Source: Moniliella sp. 'wahieum' (Eukaryota; Basidiomycota; Moniliellomycetes; Moniliellales; Moniliellaceae). From it: 64,000 nt of DNA. The translations under genes were made by a program, and so were the position numbers. The notes under the pieces were generated by a model. It was given only the letters and a program-made list of their open reading frames with translations. It was not told where the DNA came from and did no database searches. The stretch spans positions 744,001 to 808,000 of the forward strand of contig RSEE01000016.1 of assembly GCA_003971905.1 (NCBI GenBank), written 5' to 3'. Of the stretch, positions 36,032 through 47,948 are shown one piece after another; positions within the stretch are counted from its first letter, which is position 1; each line of letters opens with the position of its first letter.

Positions 36032-39000
36032 GGAGGCAAGAGGGCAGGCAAGTGGGATGGAAGGGCAGAGCGAGGGGTGGTTAAGCAAGAGACAACGGCC
36101 AAAGAGAACGAAAGCTACGCAGTCCTTAGCCGGAAGAAAGATGAGGTTTGGGGGGTTAAGGGGTGGCACGGAGCTCACTCTACTGGGCAGGCGGCAAGGG
36201 TAATCGACAGCTAAAAGCTGATATGAGAGAGAGATAACCAGGGTTGTCAGTTACCGGTTACTGGTTACCGAATATCGGATGGAGCCGCGGGGTGTGGGAT
36301 ACGGGAAATGACCCAAGACCAATAAAGGTGCGATGTTGAGTAACGATGAACTCAAGCCAGGTATTGGGTACCGGATGCAGTAATCGCGATGATGGCTAGC
36401 CAATCGGTCGCTTGGGCTTACAGAAAAACCAGTGCACCCCTGTAAAAGTAGCACATTCCTGTCAGGTCAGAGGATTTTCACTAGCGAGGGTGCGAATGAC
36501 GAGGGCACTTGGGGATGATTGCGAGGAAAAGAACGTACCGAGATCACTTCGAAACCCTTTCGCCGGTGTCAATCTAGCCAAGTGAAGGCTGTGGCGCAGT
36601 TGCTCAACCTGTTTCCGTGAGAACACCAGGGCAGGGTTGAACGTTGAAGCTGGAAGGCAGAGGAGGTGCAAGTGGGTCAGTACGCTCCAGTCGAAGCATC
36701 ATCAACGCATATCAATCTGCAGACACCATGCATGGCATGGCATGGCATGGCATGGCAAGCATGATACGTGATGATGGTTGCGCGTTGAAGGTTGAACGTT
36801 GAACGTGCACAACGTTCACAATCCTCCCGACGCATTCGAGCTGTGGGCGCTGCTCCAGACTGCGGGACGTACAGAGATAGAGACAGCGGGAAAAAGGTAG
36901 CGCTGTCGCAGGACTCGGTGCTGAGAAGGGTCGACGAGACCAGACAATGTGTTGGACGGATAACAGGGGCAGGACGAGTAGGGCACTTAGTCGATAAGGC
37001 CTAAGGGCGAGTGTGGGTGTGGGATGTGCGGTGAATGGTGGATGGTCTCTGGTGGATGTTGATGATCGATGGCGCCCGTACAGCGCCTTTTGCTGGCCCA
37101 GGCAATCTGCTAGTCACTTGCACAATCACTTGCACAGTCACTTCGCCGAGCGTCTAAGCTTGTGAAAGTGGGGTGGGCGGCCGAAAAGCGGGATGGAAGG
37201 GTGGAGTTGCTAGTACAAAGGTTACTGCCCTGGGTAAGCTGGTAAGAAGACCTGAGACGGAAGCAGGAAGAGGTGCCCGCTGCTCAGCGCTGACCCGACG
37301 GCGGCGTCCAGCAGAGAAAAGAAGGCAAGGTGGGGGGAGGAGGGCTAGGGGCCAAGCAAGGGAGTGGGGTCGTGGGGCAGACGCCACAGGAGACCCACCG
37401 AGCGGACTGCGACACTCGAGAGCCGAGAGGACCCGAAGCGCAGGCAGGGCAAACCCCCAAGCCACCTGCGAGGAAGCGTCAGCGCGTACGGGGCCAGGCC
37501 CAAGACTGCAGCAACTCGTATGCGATGAGGCGTAGAAGGGCGTAGCAAGGCCCCATCCTGCCCAGTGCTTAGTACTTAGTACCTAGTGCACATAGCCAGT
37601 GCCTGGCCGCCTGCCTATCTAGCTTTGCTATCTCCTGCTCAGCCGTCACCGGTCACCGTGATATGTGACGCGTGAGCTCACCATCACGCGCCCAGACGCC
37701 CACCCGAACAAACGCCTCTTTTCCGCCCCGGATCCCGATGCCAAGCGAGACAGCAATCAAAACTGGGGTCAATATGGTCAATAGACGATAGGGATTGATT
37801 GCTGGTGAGCGATAGTAGAGAGTAGCGGAGAGGGAGGAGGGAGCGGAAGAGAGAAGACTAAGAGCTACGCCTGCCGGGGCTTCTAAAAGGAGGCCAGTCG
37901 GCCAGCCACACTTCCGCCCGAGCGGAACTAGCGGAGCTAGCTGGAAGTGACTGGGAGCGCCAGAGTCCGGCTATGCCGTTGGCACACCGCACTAGTGTCC
38001 CAACACTCTGCTGTGGCCGCCACAGCAGGATGCAACATTCCGACACGTCAGGCCTGAGCCTGAGCGCCCTGAGCTCAGGCCTCAGGCCAGCCTCAGGGCG
38101 CCAGCAACCCAAACGTACGCAAAATGGCCCAAGGCCCAAGCCAGCACCACTGGCGTTTGTGCGTGTCCATGTCACGCGTCACGTGCACCCCCTGCCTCTC
38201 CCCATCATGCACCACACGAGTTTGCCTTGCGGGCCAAGTGCTCGGATGTGGCTCCAGCGCTCCAGCTCTGGTGCGTGTGACACTGTTGGCCCGTTTGTAC
38301 ATACTGGCATCCAGATCCAGACACCCCAGCGGTTCAAATAAACGAGTGCTCAGTAGCTACTTACTAGTAACTAGTAAGTACACAATTGAGTACGTACTGG
38401 GTACTGATTGTCGATTGCCCTATCAAAACGCCCGTTCAAAAAGCCGACATCGGATGTCTGACGGGCTGACCCGGCGGCTCCTATCGACAGCTCAACGTTG
38501 AAGTTCAACGCAATGATAAGAGCAGGTGCAGCTCTCCAGCCACTGCCCAGCCACCGTCCAGCCACAGCCCACCCCGCGGCTCCCGATCCGCACGGGGCTG
38601 CTTGCGCAGTCCGATAGCGGTTCAAAAGTCCCCGGTCGCTGGTCACCGGTCACCGGTCTCGCATCATCGATCATCGACCCTCAGTAGCCCCAGCACAGCG
38701 CCACTACGACGTAACCGGTAACGCTAGCACCGGCGTAAAGCTTAAAGGCTTAGTGCTAAGGCTTAGCGCGCTTATCGCTTAACGCACGTCCGTGACGCGT
38801 GACTCATGTGCTGCTCTGCGCTCCGCCCTCAGGCGCCCTCAGGGCCTCAAATATCGGTGATGTCACACGCCGCGACCTCCTGAATCCATAGCATTGGCGC
38901 AACAGGACACTCTCAACAACACTGCGCCTACCAGAAGGCAGTTATGTAATAGCTCCTACCAATCCAAGGAAGAGGGACTCGAGGGGGTTCGCCAGCAGGT

Positions 39001-39090
39001 CAGGATATCGATCAGGCGCTAGGAGACCCCTGGCACTCGTCTCGTTAATCTTCGCTTCTATCCACTCGCAGATGGATCTGCTCTTTTGAA
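36032..39090. other. Long intergenic region of short repeats
   Basis: No convincing gene is present in 3 kb. It holds a CATGG tandem at 36728-36755, GTTGAACGTTGAACGT at 36791-36806, AGTACTTAGTACC words at 37565-37585, and GTCACCGGTCACC at 37645-37657. Dense CTGAGC/CAGG/CCTCAGG palindromes lie at 38045-38100, TACTAGTAACTAGTA at 38360-38377, and GCTTAAAGGCTTAG-type words at 38735-38790. Confidence 0.6.
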
Positions 39091-40664
39091 TTCATATCAT
39101 TGACAGAGCTAAGGCTGGGACAGGGGGAACGCTACGTCTAAACAACGAACCGTTCATCTTGCGGGGGTTACTTGGAAGCGCCACTAAGGTCAAGGAACCA
39201 AGGGTATCGCCAGGATATCAGGACCCTCCGGCTCTCGCCATCCGGTCCCGTACCCTAGGAAGCGCGTGTGGACACGGATGGACGGGGTTGACATCCGAGC
39301 GAGGAACCATTTCCACTGAGACTTGGTAGCCAACTCCTTCCAATGCGCAAACAACTTGCCCGCCGTCTTGGTGCCGTAGTATCCTCGCGTCGTCAAAACC
39401 AGGGGAAAAACGGTTCTTGAGTGCGTCCCTGGTACTTGGCGTTCTTGTCGCATTCTGCTTGTTCAAGCAGCCGAAGCAGTTCCTTCTCCCGGCGTTCCAA
39501 AGGCGACGCAGTGCTCTCGTGCACCACCCGCCGGTACGCGCTCTGCGCCTCTTGCGTTCCCGTGTCGCGCAGCGTGTGGTCGACCTTCATTCCTGATCCT
39601 CCCAGTCCTCCAGGCCCCGTCACGCGGTAGTCGGTGCGCTGTGCCCTCGGTCCGTGCCTCGTCCCATCCTCGTCCTCCACCATAGGTTCGTTGCGGACGT
39701 GAGTGTCGGGGATGGAGCGTATGAGCTGGAGAATGGGCACCCGCACTGCCTCATGCAACGCACTAAACTTAGCCTGGGTGCGGGTGCAAGACATGATGTG
39801 CTCCAGCGAGGACATGACACCGCACTCAGTTGCACATGCTGCGCGTGGTGCGGCACAGCGTGCGGAGCTGGAGACCAACCTGGATCTGCTGGCCAGAGAG
39901 CTCTAAAAGAGGACAAAACTTGAAGGAATGGAGCGTCCGTCGCGTGTCATATAAGCCACGCGCTTCTCACGGGTCTATACAGCTAACTTCTCTCTGCGTG
40001 AGAAGTGTCAATCAACGCCACCGATCCACTTTCAAAAGCCTCACTATAGCCACTAGTCACTGCAATACATAATTCACGCTTCTCCGACAGCTTCATGTTT
40101 CCCGCCCTTGCCTGGGTACTTACCATGGGGAAACCTTGCGATCGTTCGATAGCTTCCCACAGCATCAACAGTTTTGTGTGAGGGCATATAAGCGCAGACC
40201 GTGTACCACAGAAGGTGGTACATTCAGTGGGAGCACCGCGATACCTTTGAACGCCGGAGAAGGAGCTGCTTCGGCTGCTGGAGCAAGCAGAATGCGACAA
40301 GAACACCAAGTACTCCAGGGACGCACCCAAGAGCAGTTTCCCCCCTGTTGGTTTTGACGACGCGAAAGGATATTATGCCATCAAGTCAGCGGGCAAGATG
40401 CTTGAGCACTGGAAGGATTTGACTACTGATTCTCAATGGAGATGGTTCGCCGCTCGGATGTCTACCACGTTCATCCGTAACCACACGCGCTTCCTCGGGT
40501 ATGGGAACGGATGGCAGGCTCCAGAGGGTCCTGATCTCCTCTGACGATTCCCCTGGTTCCTTAAGCGAGGTTGGCGCTATCAAAAGCAGCACACGCATGA
40601 TGAACGGGTCGGTTTAGGCGCAGCGTTTCTTTGTCCCAACTTTAAGCTCTGTCAATGATATGAA
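39091..40664. mobile_element. TIR element, fold-back copy with two inverted ORF remnants
   Basis: The element is bounded by a perfect 20-bp inverted repeat: TTCATATCATTGACAGAGCT at 39091-39110 and its complement at 40645-40664. The repeat continues imperfectly through GCTGGGACA and AACGCT. Inside, a minus-strand ORF remnant (about 39190-39900) and a plus-strand remnant (about 40250-40545) encode the same C-terminal text (WKELATKSQWKW / WKDLTTDSQWRW, then RFLGYGTGW / RFLGYGNGW, then EGPD). The two halves are thus inverted, diverged copies of one end. The minus-strand remnant includes CGVMSSLEHIMSC, a Cys-His-Cys knuckle like that at the C-terminus of some reverse transcriptases. No intact transposase is visible. 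The element looks non-autonomous. Confidence 0.75.
39190..39900 (-). pseudogene. ORF remnant inside TIR element (zinc-knuckle C-terminal fragment)
   Basis: The readable text is CGVMSSLEHIMSCTRTQAKF, PILQLIRSIPDTHVRNEPMV, then ERREKELLRLLEQAECDK, and finally KLFAHWKELATKSQW and LGYGTGW. It recurs at 55790-56770 in the second element. It is in two or three frames and lacks any upstream catalytic domain. Confidence 0.6.
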
Positions 40665-41138
40665 TGCATTATAGAGATACAGCAGCTCTATGACCATCCC
40701 GAGGGCAAGAAAGCCGGTTGTGGCTGTGTTTCTGATGTGGTGAAAACAGGTTTATGATGAGAGTGTGGCGATCAACACATGGTAAGAGCGATCAAAAATG
40801 AGGAACACACAACAGGGGTAGGAGGCAAAACGTAAACATAATAAACAAGTGGGGAGGAGTAATAGGAGCGTGAAATCGCCCGGGCGGGCCATCATACACA
40901 AGAGTGGTATAAGTGCCACAGTCGTGTCGCCTACTCTTTATACAGCCCCCATATTGTATTGGGGGGGGACAGGGACATGAAGTGAAATGAAATGAAAAGA
41001 CAATGGACAAAAGTACCCTCATCATGTGCACCCATCTTGAGCGAGGAGGAATGGGCTACATTTATGCATGCCAAGACGGCATTGAACGCCTCTCTCCGCC
41101 TTGGAGGATGAAGCGATATGAGGCATTGTGGTACTCGA
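40665..41138. other. Intergenic region without a supported gene
   Basis: This is mixed-composition DNA between the element and a small minus-strand ORF. No motif was recognised. Confidence 0.5.
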
Positions 41139-41330
41139 TTACGTCCGGATGAGGATGAGGAAACGGTTGTAGGCATTGCGGTTGATTGCTGAATATGACT
41201 CGTCATTGTCGGGGCTAGTCACCTGGGTAACCCCCGTCGCTCCCTGCAACGCCTTGTGCACCGCTTCGGTCGAAGGCACCCAGACACGGGCCACCTCCTC
41301 GGTCCCGACTGCAATGTGGATGTGAGCCAT
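41139..41330 (-). CDS. Possible small protein (63 codons), unknown
   Basis: The ATG at 41330 opens MAHIHIAVGTEEVARVWVPS and runs to a stop at 41139. The composition is protein-like, and the frame extends upstream as a longer open frame without a good start. A CAGTGAGT donor-like site lies 5' at about 41465-41470, so this could be the last exon of a small spliced gene. I recognise no family, and chance is possible. Confidence 0.3.
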   Translation of the reverse strand: MAHIHIAVGTEEVARVWVPSTEAVHKALQGATGVTQVTSPDNDESYSAINRNAYNRFLILIRT

Positions 41331-43377
41331 GGTGGACAACGAGTAAGATCTTAAACATGGACGCAGAAGGTGTGTCAATACTATATGGCAACTTCTGTGC
41401 GTTCTCTGCCTTCGGGCGCATCGCGAGAACGGCGGCTCTCTGTAAGCAGTAGTAGTACACTCACTGGAGACAGCACGCCGTGATGGAGTAGACGAGGTGG
41501 ACCGAGCGTGGGAGTCAACGGGGATGGAGGATGTGAAGGGGAGGTGGCTGTGGAGGGAGAGGAGAGGGAGAGACAACCAGATGTGCCCCCGTAGTGTTAA
41601 ATACAAAATGCCTACTGCATGTGGCGTTGTCGGGGCGCAGCTTAGGAGCAGGGTGTCCTACCCGCCCTAATTAAACTTCCATACAGCTGTGGTGCGATCC
41701 AACTATAGACAAGCCTGCTCGGCCCGGCCACCCCCCCATAGTGTACCCGTGCTTCCCCGCATCGGCCCAGATTCTGGAGACAACCCCACATCCTCCTGTC
41801 CCCATCCCTCCCCCAACCCCCACCGTCCACACACATCTTTTTCTATGCCTGTAACGTCTGCTCCCCACACAGTGTCAGCATTACGCTCATCTTTATTACA
41901 CACACCCACCCATCCACAAAGATAGTTTTTGTGCTCCACGGACAAATGGGTACACAATACATGAGTTCTTTTCCTTCTCATTCTTTTATCACTTATTAGT
42001 TGTACACACAATCACTTATTCATTCCAAGGCTTACAGTGAAGGATAGTGAAACCGGTGAGCATAGTGAAGGCGTCGTGAAGGCATTGTGAAGGCATTGTG
42101 AAGGCATAATATGGAGTACAACCGTCGGGCTATAAGAACTTTGTATAGATGTACGATTCGTGGAAGAGGCGAAAATGGGCAAACACGAAGAACTCATCGG
42201 CACAGTACGCATACGGGAATGCGGGCATGCCCGCATTACCATCTAACACGATTACCTTGGCGGGCATTATCGCAGCTGTGAGGGTAAAAGCGTGGCAATT
42301 CAGCTTTTTTTTGTCAAACGAGGAAAGCAGGACTAACTAAGTGTCATTGTTTGGCTGATCTCGCTCCCATTTCCAATTTCTTCGTCTCGAGCGTCTCGCT
42401 CCTTCCCTGTTCCTTCCACTTCGCACCATGTCCTCTGTTCTTGCTTCTTCCCCACGAACGATTGCTACACCCCTTGGCCTAGTCCGATCCTGGTCTCCCT
42501 CGCCTTAGCCCCGACTGTGACACTAATGAGTAGCTATTCATATACCACACGTCACGCGAGTGCCGCCGGTTGGACCTGTGTCTAGTGCATTGACTTAAGC
42601 TGACCAAAATCTGGAGTACATGAGCGAAGGTGTGCTGGTAGGGTTTGACTGCCTATTCCTCTGCTTATTTGATCAGGTGATAGGTGCCGCTCGCTTAATT
42701 ATGGGAGGCTCCCCACATGCAGGCAGCACCCCTCAGGCCTCACATCGCTCCAGCTTCTCTGTCTCCGGCCTCTTCCCTGCAGATTCACGTGGGTGACGCC
42801 GGCGACGCCATTCTTTGCCAATCCGTTTTTGCCCGAAGTCGATCTGAAGTTGCTCCCCAGCGACAGACCCCATAAGATCCCGATGACTTCGAGGAGTCGC
42901 ACTTTACTAGCATCCGGGTCTTTCCAATTCCTCTCAAAAACACTGCTGTTCATCAGCCAGCGGACATATCCGAGTTGCGCTCTGCCACAAGGTATATTTC
43001 ATGTGAGTATATGGCCTTTCACCTCGACGTCAGATTCGACCTCTCATTTTCGACCTCTCATACTTCCAAGTTCCTCATCGTCGCGGTCACTTCATGGCCT
43101 GTCCGAGTTGATTCAGTTCGGGGACGTGGAGGAAGCAGAAAAGCTCATGTGAGAAAAGCTCATTCACATGAGCTCTGGCAGGCACCACGCCCAAGTCTCA
43201 AGAACTCGTCGAGCCCCATATCCCCTTCCCAAGCAAAACCCATATTGAAGGAAGTGATGGGGACATGCAAACACACTGAATGTATGGCTCATACGCGTAG
43301 TATTTGGCCGAGCCAGATGATGTACAAGAGCGAGGGTCGGACCAGCGAGAAGCCTGGTCATCAATCCCTTTCCAAGT
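41331..43377. other. Intergenic region with a dispersed repeat
   Basis: No supported gene. The unit at 42352-42525 recurs at 60602-60783 (separate entry). Short runs of GTGAAGGCATT are repeated in tandem at 42063-42108. Confidence 0.5.
42352..42525. repeat. Dispersed repeat unit, copy 1
   Basis: Roughly 170 bp match 60602-60783 with scattered substitutions. Shared blocks include GTCTCGCTCCTTCCCTGTTC, CTCTTGCTTCTTCCCCACGA / TTCTTGCTTCTTCCCCACGA and GCCTAGTCC. The flanks diverge abruptly. The family is not identified. Confidence 0.75.
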
Positions 43378-43812
43378 CTAGGCAAAACAGGTGAGCAAAC
43401 AAATATCGCCTAATGAGGGGGAAGGGGGCAACGAACTGATGCTAGTCCCGAATCGAGCGTAGAGCTTGACCTTGAGTTCCTTCATGGACGCTTCAGCTTC
43501 GTCCGCTTCGGTCTCGAGTTCCGAGATGCGTTGCTCGGTACGCTCAGCATCGGCCTGAGCTCGTTCCAGCGCCAAAGGTTGAGAAAGGTGCACAAAGGTA
43601 GACCCAACGAGGTAGGGAACCTTCTCATCTTCATCGACCAGTTCCAGTTCCATGATCAAATCGTCGAGCGCCTCCTTGTCGTCCCGTCGCTGGGCGAGCA
43701 ACGCTCGCGCATCCGCCAGGACCACGTCGAGCCGACTGAACTCGTTGATGGACTTCTGGTCCTCCCGCGACACTACAGTGTCGTTCTCCTCATTGTCATT
43801 GAGCATGCGCAT
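43378..43812 (-). CDS. GIM3: Prefoldin subunit 4
   Basis: This is a subunit of the hexameric prefoldin co-chaperone, which hands nascent actin and tubulin to the CCT/TRiC chaperonin in the cytosol. The single-exon frame (144 codons) starts at ATG 43812. It shows the family pattern: REDQKSINEFSRLDVVLADA in the first helix, a central Glu/Asp-rich LELVDEDEKVPYLVGSTFVH (the conserved PY.(I/V)G..F.HL segment), and a second helix ending SMKELKVKLYARFGTSI. A coiled coil-beta-coiled coil layout is expected of beta-type prefoldins. The last about 20 residues after GTSI are longer than usual and may reflect a missed intron or a base error near the stop. It is one of the few genes here without an obvious frame break. 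Confidence 0.93.
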   Translation of the reverse strand: MRMLNDNEENDTVVSREDQKSINEFSRLDVVLADARALLAQRRDDKEALDDLIMELELVDEDEKVPYLVGSTFVHLSQPLALERAQADAERTEQRISELETEADEAEASMKELKVKLYARFGTSISSLPPSPSLGDICLLTCFA

Positions 43813-43982
43813 CGTGCTGGATCGTTGTTGGTGCGATGAAGGTGGAGGGGGCTCGTGTGGCTGCGATCGACCTCAAGGGGGCGTCAAGCTTGAAGGTGGC
43901 GCGGCACGAAGGGGCGGAACTGTAAAGCGGAATTCAATTTAGATAGCCTACATGAATTATTGAAGGCCGAATCGTATGATCA
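43813..43982. promoter_or_regulatory. Spacer between prefoldin gene and tRNA-Cys
   Basis: A short divergent spacer. It must hold the prefoldin promoter. Nothing specific was recognised. Confidence 0.3.
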
Positions 43983-44078
43983 GGAGTAGTGACGCAGCGG
44001 TTAGCGTGTGAGATTGCAATTGCTCGTTCACGAGTAGCTATCATCTTGAAGTCGTTGGTTCAAGTCCGACCTACTCCT
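43983..44078 (+). tRNA. tRNA-Cys (GCA) with a 23-nt intron
   Basis: The acceptor GGAGTAG (43983-43989) pairs with CTACTCC (44071-44077), and the discriminator is T, as usual for tRNA-Cys. The D-arm has CGC...GCG. The anticodon stem TGAGA (44009-44013) pairs, with two wobbles, to TCTTG (44044-44048). The loop TTGCAA...A carries anticodon GCA at 44016-44018. The intron at 44020-44042 sits one base 3' of the anticodon. The T-arm is GTTGG-TTCAAGT-CCGAC. Confidence 0.9.
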
Positions 44079-44081
44079 TTA

Positions 44082-44088
44082 TTTTTTT
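44082..44088 (+). terminator. RNA polymerase III terminator of tRNA-Cys
   Basis: A run of seven T residues lies just after the tRNA 3' end. Confidence 0.85.
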
Positions 44089-44620
44089 GGGACAGGATTG
44101 GAGCCTCAATCGAAGAAGTGCTACCGCGCATCAGCGTACCTCTGCGCCCTACGATCTCACTTTTTCAGCTCCTGTTGCCGGATACCACCCCCACCACCTG
44201 TCCAAGGTTCACGCACAAGCTATATAAACCAACCTATGGTCAGATTCGTATACATTTAGTCCGTGAGAGCACGAAATGCTGGTGGATGTCAGGTGCGGTG
44301 TTCCCCGGTGGAACGCAGCGGCGTCTATCTCAGGGAGTACTGGGATCTTGCAATTTGAAATGCCAAGCAGCGCTGGAAGCTGTACTTAGCTAATCCCAGC
44401 CAGCAGCCCAGCCACGGCAGGCCATGTCGGTCACCATCACTCCTCGAGTGGCTAGTGAGGTCGGCTGGGAGATTCTCTTTCGTCTGCCGTTTGTGGCAAC
44501 TCTTGCTGGGCCAAACAAGTGGCAATTGGGCGCAAGCTAGCTTGAAGCGCTTGACGTTTGAAGCTTGACTTGCCACGTTGACCACCCACCCTCTCAGCCA
44601 GCCAACACCCACAGACGGCC
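44089..44620. other. Region upstream of the HECT gene
   Basis: About 530 bp between tRNA-Cys and the HECT start. It contains GCTTGAAGCGCTTGACGTTT near 44550 and a CTATATAAAC box at about 44220-44229, roughly 400 bp before the ATG. No gene is seen. Confidence 0.4.
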
Positions 44621-47600
44621 ATGCCCGATGCCTTTCCCCCTCTCGGGAGCAGGCGAGAGGGTGCTGGGCAGACGAGAAGACCCCAGGCCCCCAACCCCTA
44701 CCTTCCTTCGGCCCAGCGCGACTTTGATCCATACCCATCCCGGCTTGCCGAGCTGAGGCGACGGGCAATTGAGCATGCTTATGCCGCCGAAGACACGATG
44801 TTGGAGCAATCAGCGTCCGGTGCGCTCTCGTCTTCCAGGGATGACAATAGAAGGGGCGGTGTGGCCTTTTTATCACAAGATTCTGCTTCTGCCCTTCGTG
44901 CAGTGGGTCTCGAGACCGAGTTGGACGACGTGCAAGACGAGCCAACAGGGGATCGGCCTCAAGTGTATGGCATGTCACGGGTCATCATCAACACGCCTGG
45001 GCAGGCCAGGAGGAAAGCGAGAAGGAAACGTAAATCGGGTGCCTCCACTCCCTCCAAAGGCAGTGGCCACCAAGCCAAGACGCAAGCGAGCCTGATCGCA
45101 TGCTGTCCATCGCATCTGCTCGTCCAAGACCTGATGCTCCCCTAAGGGACCATCTTGAACACTATGCCCGTTTTACTCTTGGATCCTATGATCCTTGGGA
45201 CGTAGGCATGTGGAAGGAAGATGTGGAAGAACAACGATGCACCCCGGATTTGGTATTGAATCCAGTCGCCTCGTCTCATGGACTGGACGTGGACCTAACT
45301 CATGCCTTGGCCCAGGTCCGAAGGATCCGGGCCACTCGTTCGGCTCTAGCAAGGTCCGCCTTTAACCAGAAGCCCGGGTCATCTGAGTCGTATGCTGCTG
45401 AGGTCGAGGCCGAAGAAGAGGTATGGAAAAATGTTGATGACTTGTTGCATCAGCTCCTCTCCTCTCCCGAGGCACTTGTCCAGCGGTTCAGTCCGATTCG
45501 CTTTTTCCACAATCATGTGGTACATGGGTTGGCTGGTGTGGAAGGTCCCATTCTTGCACTTGAAGCTGCCCGCGAGGCCGAGGCGAATCGGTTTGCAGAA
45601 TGGTTTGCCGATTTGGCTCGCCCCGTTGCTACTCACCAGCCAACGGCCCCGGCAGACATTGCCAATGTACTCCAGGATGTACCAGGCGAGCAGATGCTTG
45701 TGACCAAAGTTCAAAACAAGCTCCATTCCCTGATCGAGTCACTGATTCCTACTGCAGGGGCTGTGGGACCCGCCACGCAGAACCTCAACTTGGTTGCTAT
45801 TCTTCTGGTGCGGTCGGTATGTACATTCCCGATTTCTGTGCGTTCACTGCCTAACGCAATCATTGGTTTCTAGGTATTCGCCCCACTGTTCTCACCCACA
45901 GAGGATGTACAGTTGTGGACACTCTATTTGGCTGCCGTTGGATTGCACACTGTCCCTGCCAGCCTGTTGTGGTTGCACCTGTCTCAGGCAGGACGTGCGT
46001 ATGCACAGACAAGAACCAATCTAGTGTTTCATGATTTGCATTCTGACCTGGACGAGGCGCTCTTGGCGATGATTCGACATGATCCATCGTGCACGCAGGC
46101 ACAGATGCGGGAGCGACTGCTAGCTGACCGCATAGGTCTCCACCACTTTTACATGGCTACTCGGTCCTGTCTTTCTGCGCCTGGCGTGGTTCAAGGTGCA
46201 TATGCTTATCGCTTTGCCTCGGATGTGCTCGATGATCATACGAACTTGGTGGTCCGCGCTTTCCTTTCACCCAACAAGCGGAAAGATTGGTGGTCCAACC
46301 AACTATGCGACCCTCAACTCGGCGACGGGGTGTCGTTGAGTGTCGGGCTCAAGCATCGTTTGCTCGTCAGTGCTTCCTTGGTTCGCTTTGCCTCGGCTGC
46401 CGATTCGATCACATGGGAAGAGATGGCTTCATCGGCGTTTGGATCGGGGCTGCAAAGAGGTGGGGACGAGGACGAGTTGGATGACGAAGGGTGGGCTGCT
46501 TCCGAGTCTGGCCAATCCCGAGCTCACTTTGCCGACCCCACCACGAGCTTGGACAATCCGTCCTTGACGGTGGGTGTGCGTGTAGTCGGATCCACGGGAC
46601 TAGACCGTGCCCTGGCTGAACTTGGACTGCTTGACACCCCAAGTCCCTCGCGTCGACTTGAGGTACATATTCGCCGTGGTCGTCTGCTCGAAGACAGCAT
46701 AGTCTTGCTTGATCATCTCTCCCACACCAATCCCGAGGCCCGGCAGCTGCCGCTCTCAGTGTCATGGGTGGGAGAGGAGGCTGTTGATGGTGGCGGTCCG
46801 CGAAGGGAATGGATCAGCGCCTTGGTTGCTGCTCTCACAGTGCGGTCGGGTGAAGCGACACCGAAACCCTCGGTGGGTGCTTGGCTCAGCCAGTTGGATC
46901 GTCCACGTGCTTGGCTGTTGGGGTGCGCATTAGGACTTGCCCTGCTCCATGACGTTCCCGTTCGCCCCGAATTGCCTCTCTGGATCTACCGGCGTCTTCT
47001 TGGCGCGGGAACTACCTCATCTCCTTACTGGTACTTGGCAGATGTGGAACAGGAGTGCGACTTTGACTTGGCCTGCGCGCATGGCGAAGTACACCGACGC
47101 TGTGGGAGCATGGGACACAGGACTCGATCCAAAGACGAGACACGACCTGTTGGTGATGCGCATCGATCGGTTAAAAGAGACACAGGAGCACATGGCAAGC
47201 GCCCTTTTGGGCCCGGGCGTTGCGGACGAGTCCTTGGTGGAGCAGTCGTTAAACGAGTTGGTCAAGGGATTCCAATGGACTCGAGGTCTTCCGTTGAATA
47301 TTTTGGGCCCAGGCGATCTACGTGCCATTCTCTGTGGATCAGACTCTGCGGACGAACTACATGAGTTGGAGCTGAAGCCGGGACGGAGTGTGGACAAAGA
47401 AGGCGCGGACGAACAGCTTCAACTTTACCTGCGGCAAGCGACACGCCACATCGGTTTTGCTGCGGAAGTCCCCTTGGATCTGCAACTACGAGATCGGTTC
47501 TGGACCCTCTTTCTCTCTGACTGGAACGCAGCCCAACGTTCATCTTTGCTCTCCTTTGTCACGGGCGCCCCCGGGTTTTCATCTGGATGGCATCGCCCCG

Positions 47601-47854
47601 TCTCGGGCCATACTTCTACCTCGTCCGCTTCGCTCAGGCAGACAAGCTCGGGTGGCCCGCTGGGGTCCAGCTCGGACGTACCCGCAGTGGCTATGACACT
47701 GCACCTGGTTGACGACCCGGCATTTGCATCGTACGTGCCCTGGAGCAGCACTTGTACCTCCACTCTCTTCCTCCCACGGATGGCAGCGCACGAGCTGGGG
47801 CCGCGACTCGAGGTGGCGCTGCAGAACGCGACGGCCGGGTTTGGGCTCAAGTAG
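44621..47854 (+). CDS. HECT-type E3 ubiquitin ligase (HUL4-like?), frameshifted
   Basis: This E3 accepts ubiquitin on its own cysteine and transfers it to substrates. The ATG at 44621 starts a Pro/Arg-rich N-terminus with a basic patch (RRKARRKRKSG near 45010-45045). A helical middle region follows, with one intron at 45817-45873 that joins VRS to VFAPLF in frame. The HECT domain begins with RRLEVHIRRGRLLEDSIVLL near 46650-46710. It continues through LSVSWVGEEAVDGGGPRREW near 46755-46815 and FVTGAPGFSSG near 47550-47585, to the catalytic loop WSSTCTST with the active Cys codon at 47753-47755. It ends in TAGFGLK, the usual aromatic-containing tail. Single-base shifts lie near 45085 and 47085. 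At about 1050 residues without WW, ankyrin or armadillo signatures it resembles HUL4-class ligases; that assignment is tentative. Confidence 0.88.
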
Positions 47855-47948
47855 GGCTTGGTACAAGTAACGAACTCATTTCCAACACTTGCGATAATCT
47901 GGATAATTGCTATTGTCGAGAATGCAAGGACTGAGGTGGCCTACTTTC

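Noticed and set aside
36728-36755. Telomere-like tandem CATGG repeats
   Set aside because: Only about five units inside the window interior and not a known fungal telomere unit; a short tandem repeat.
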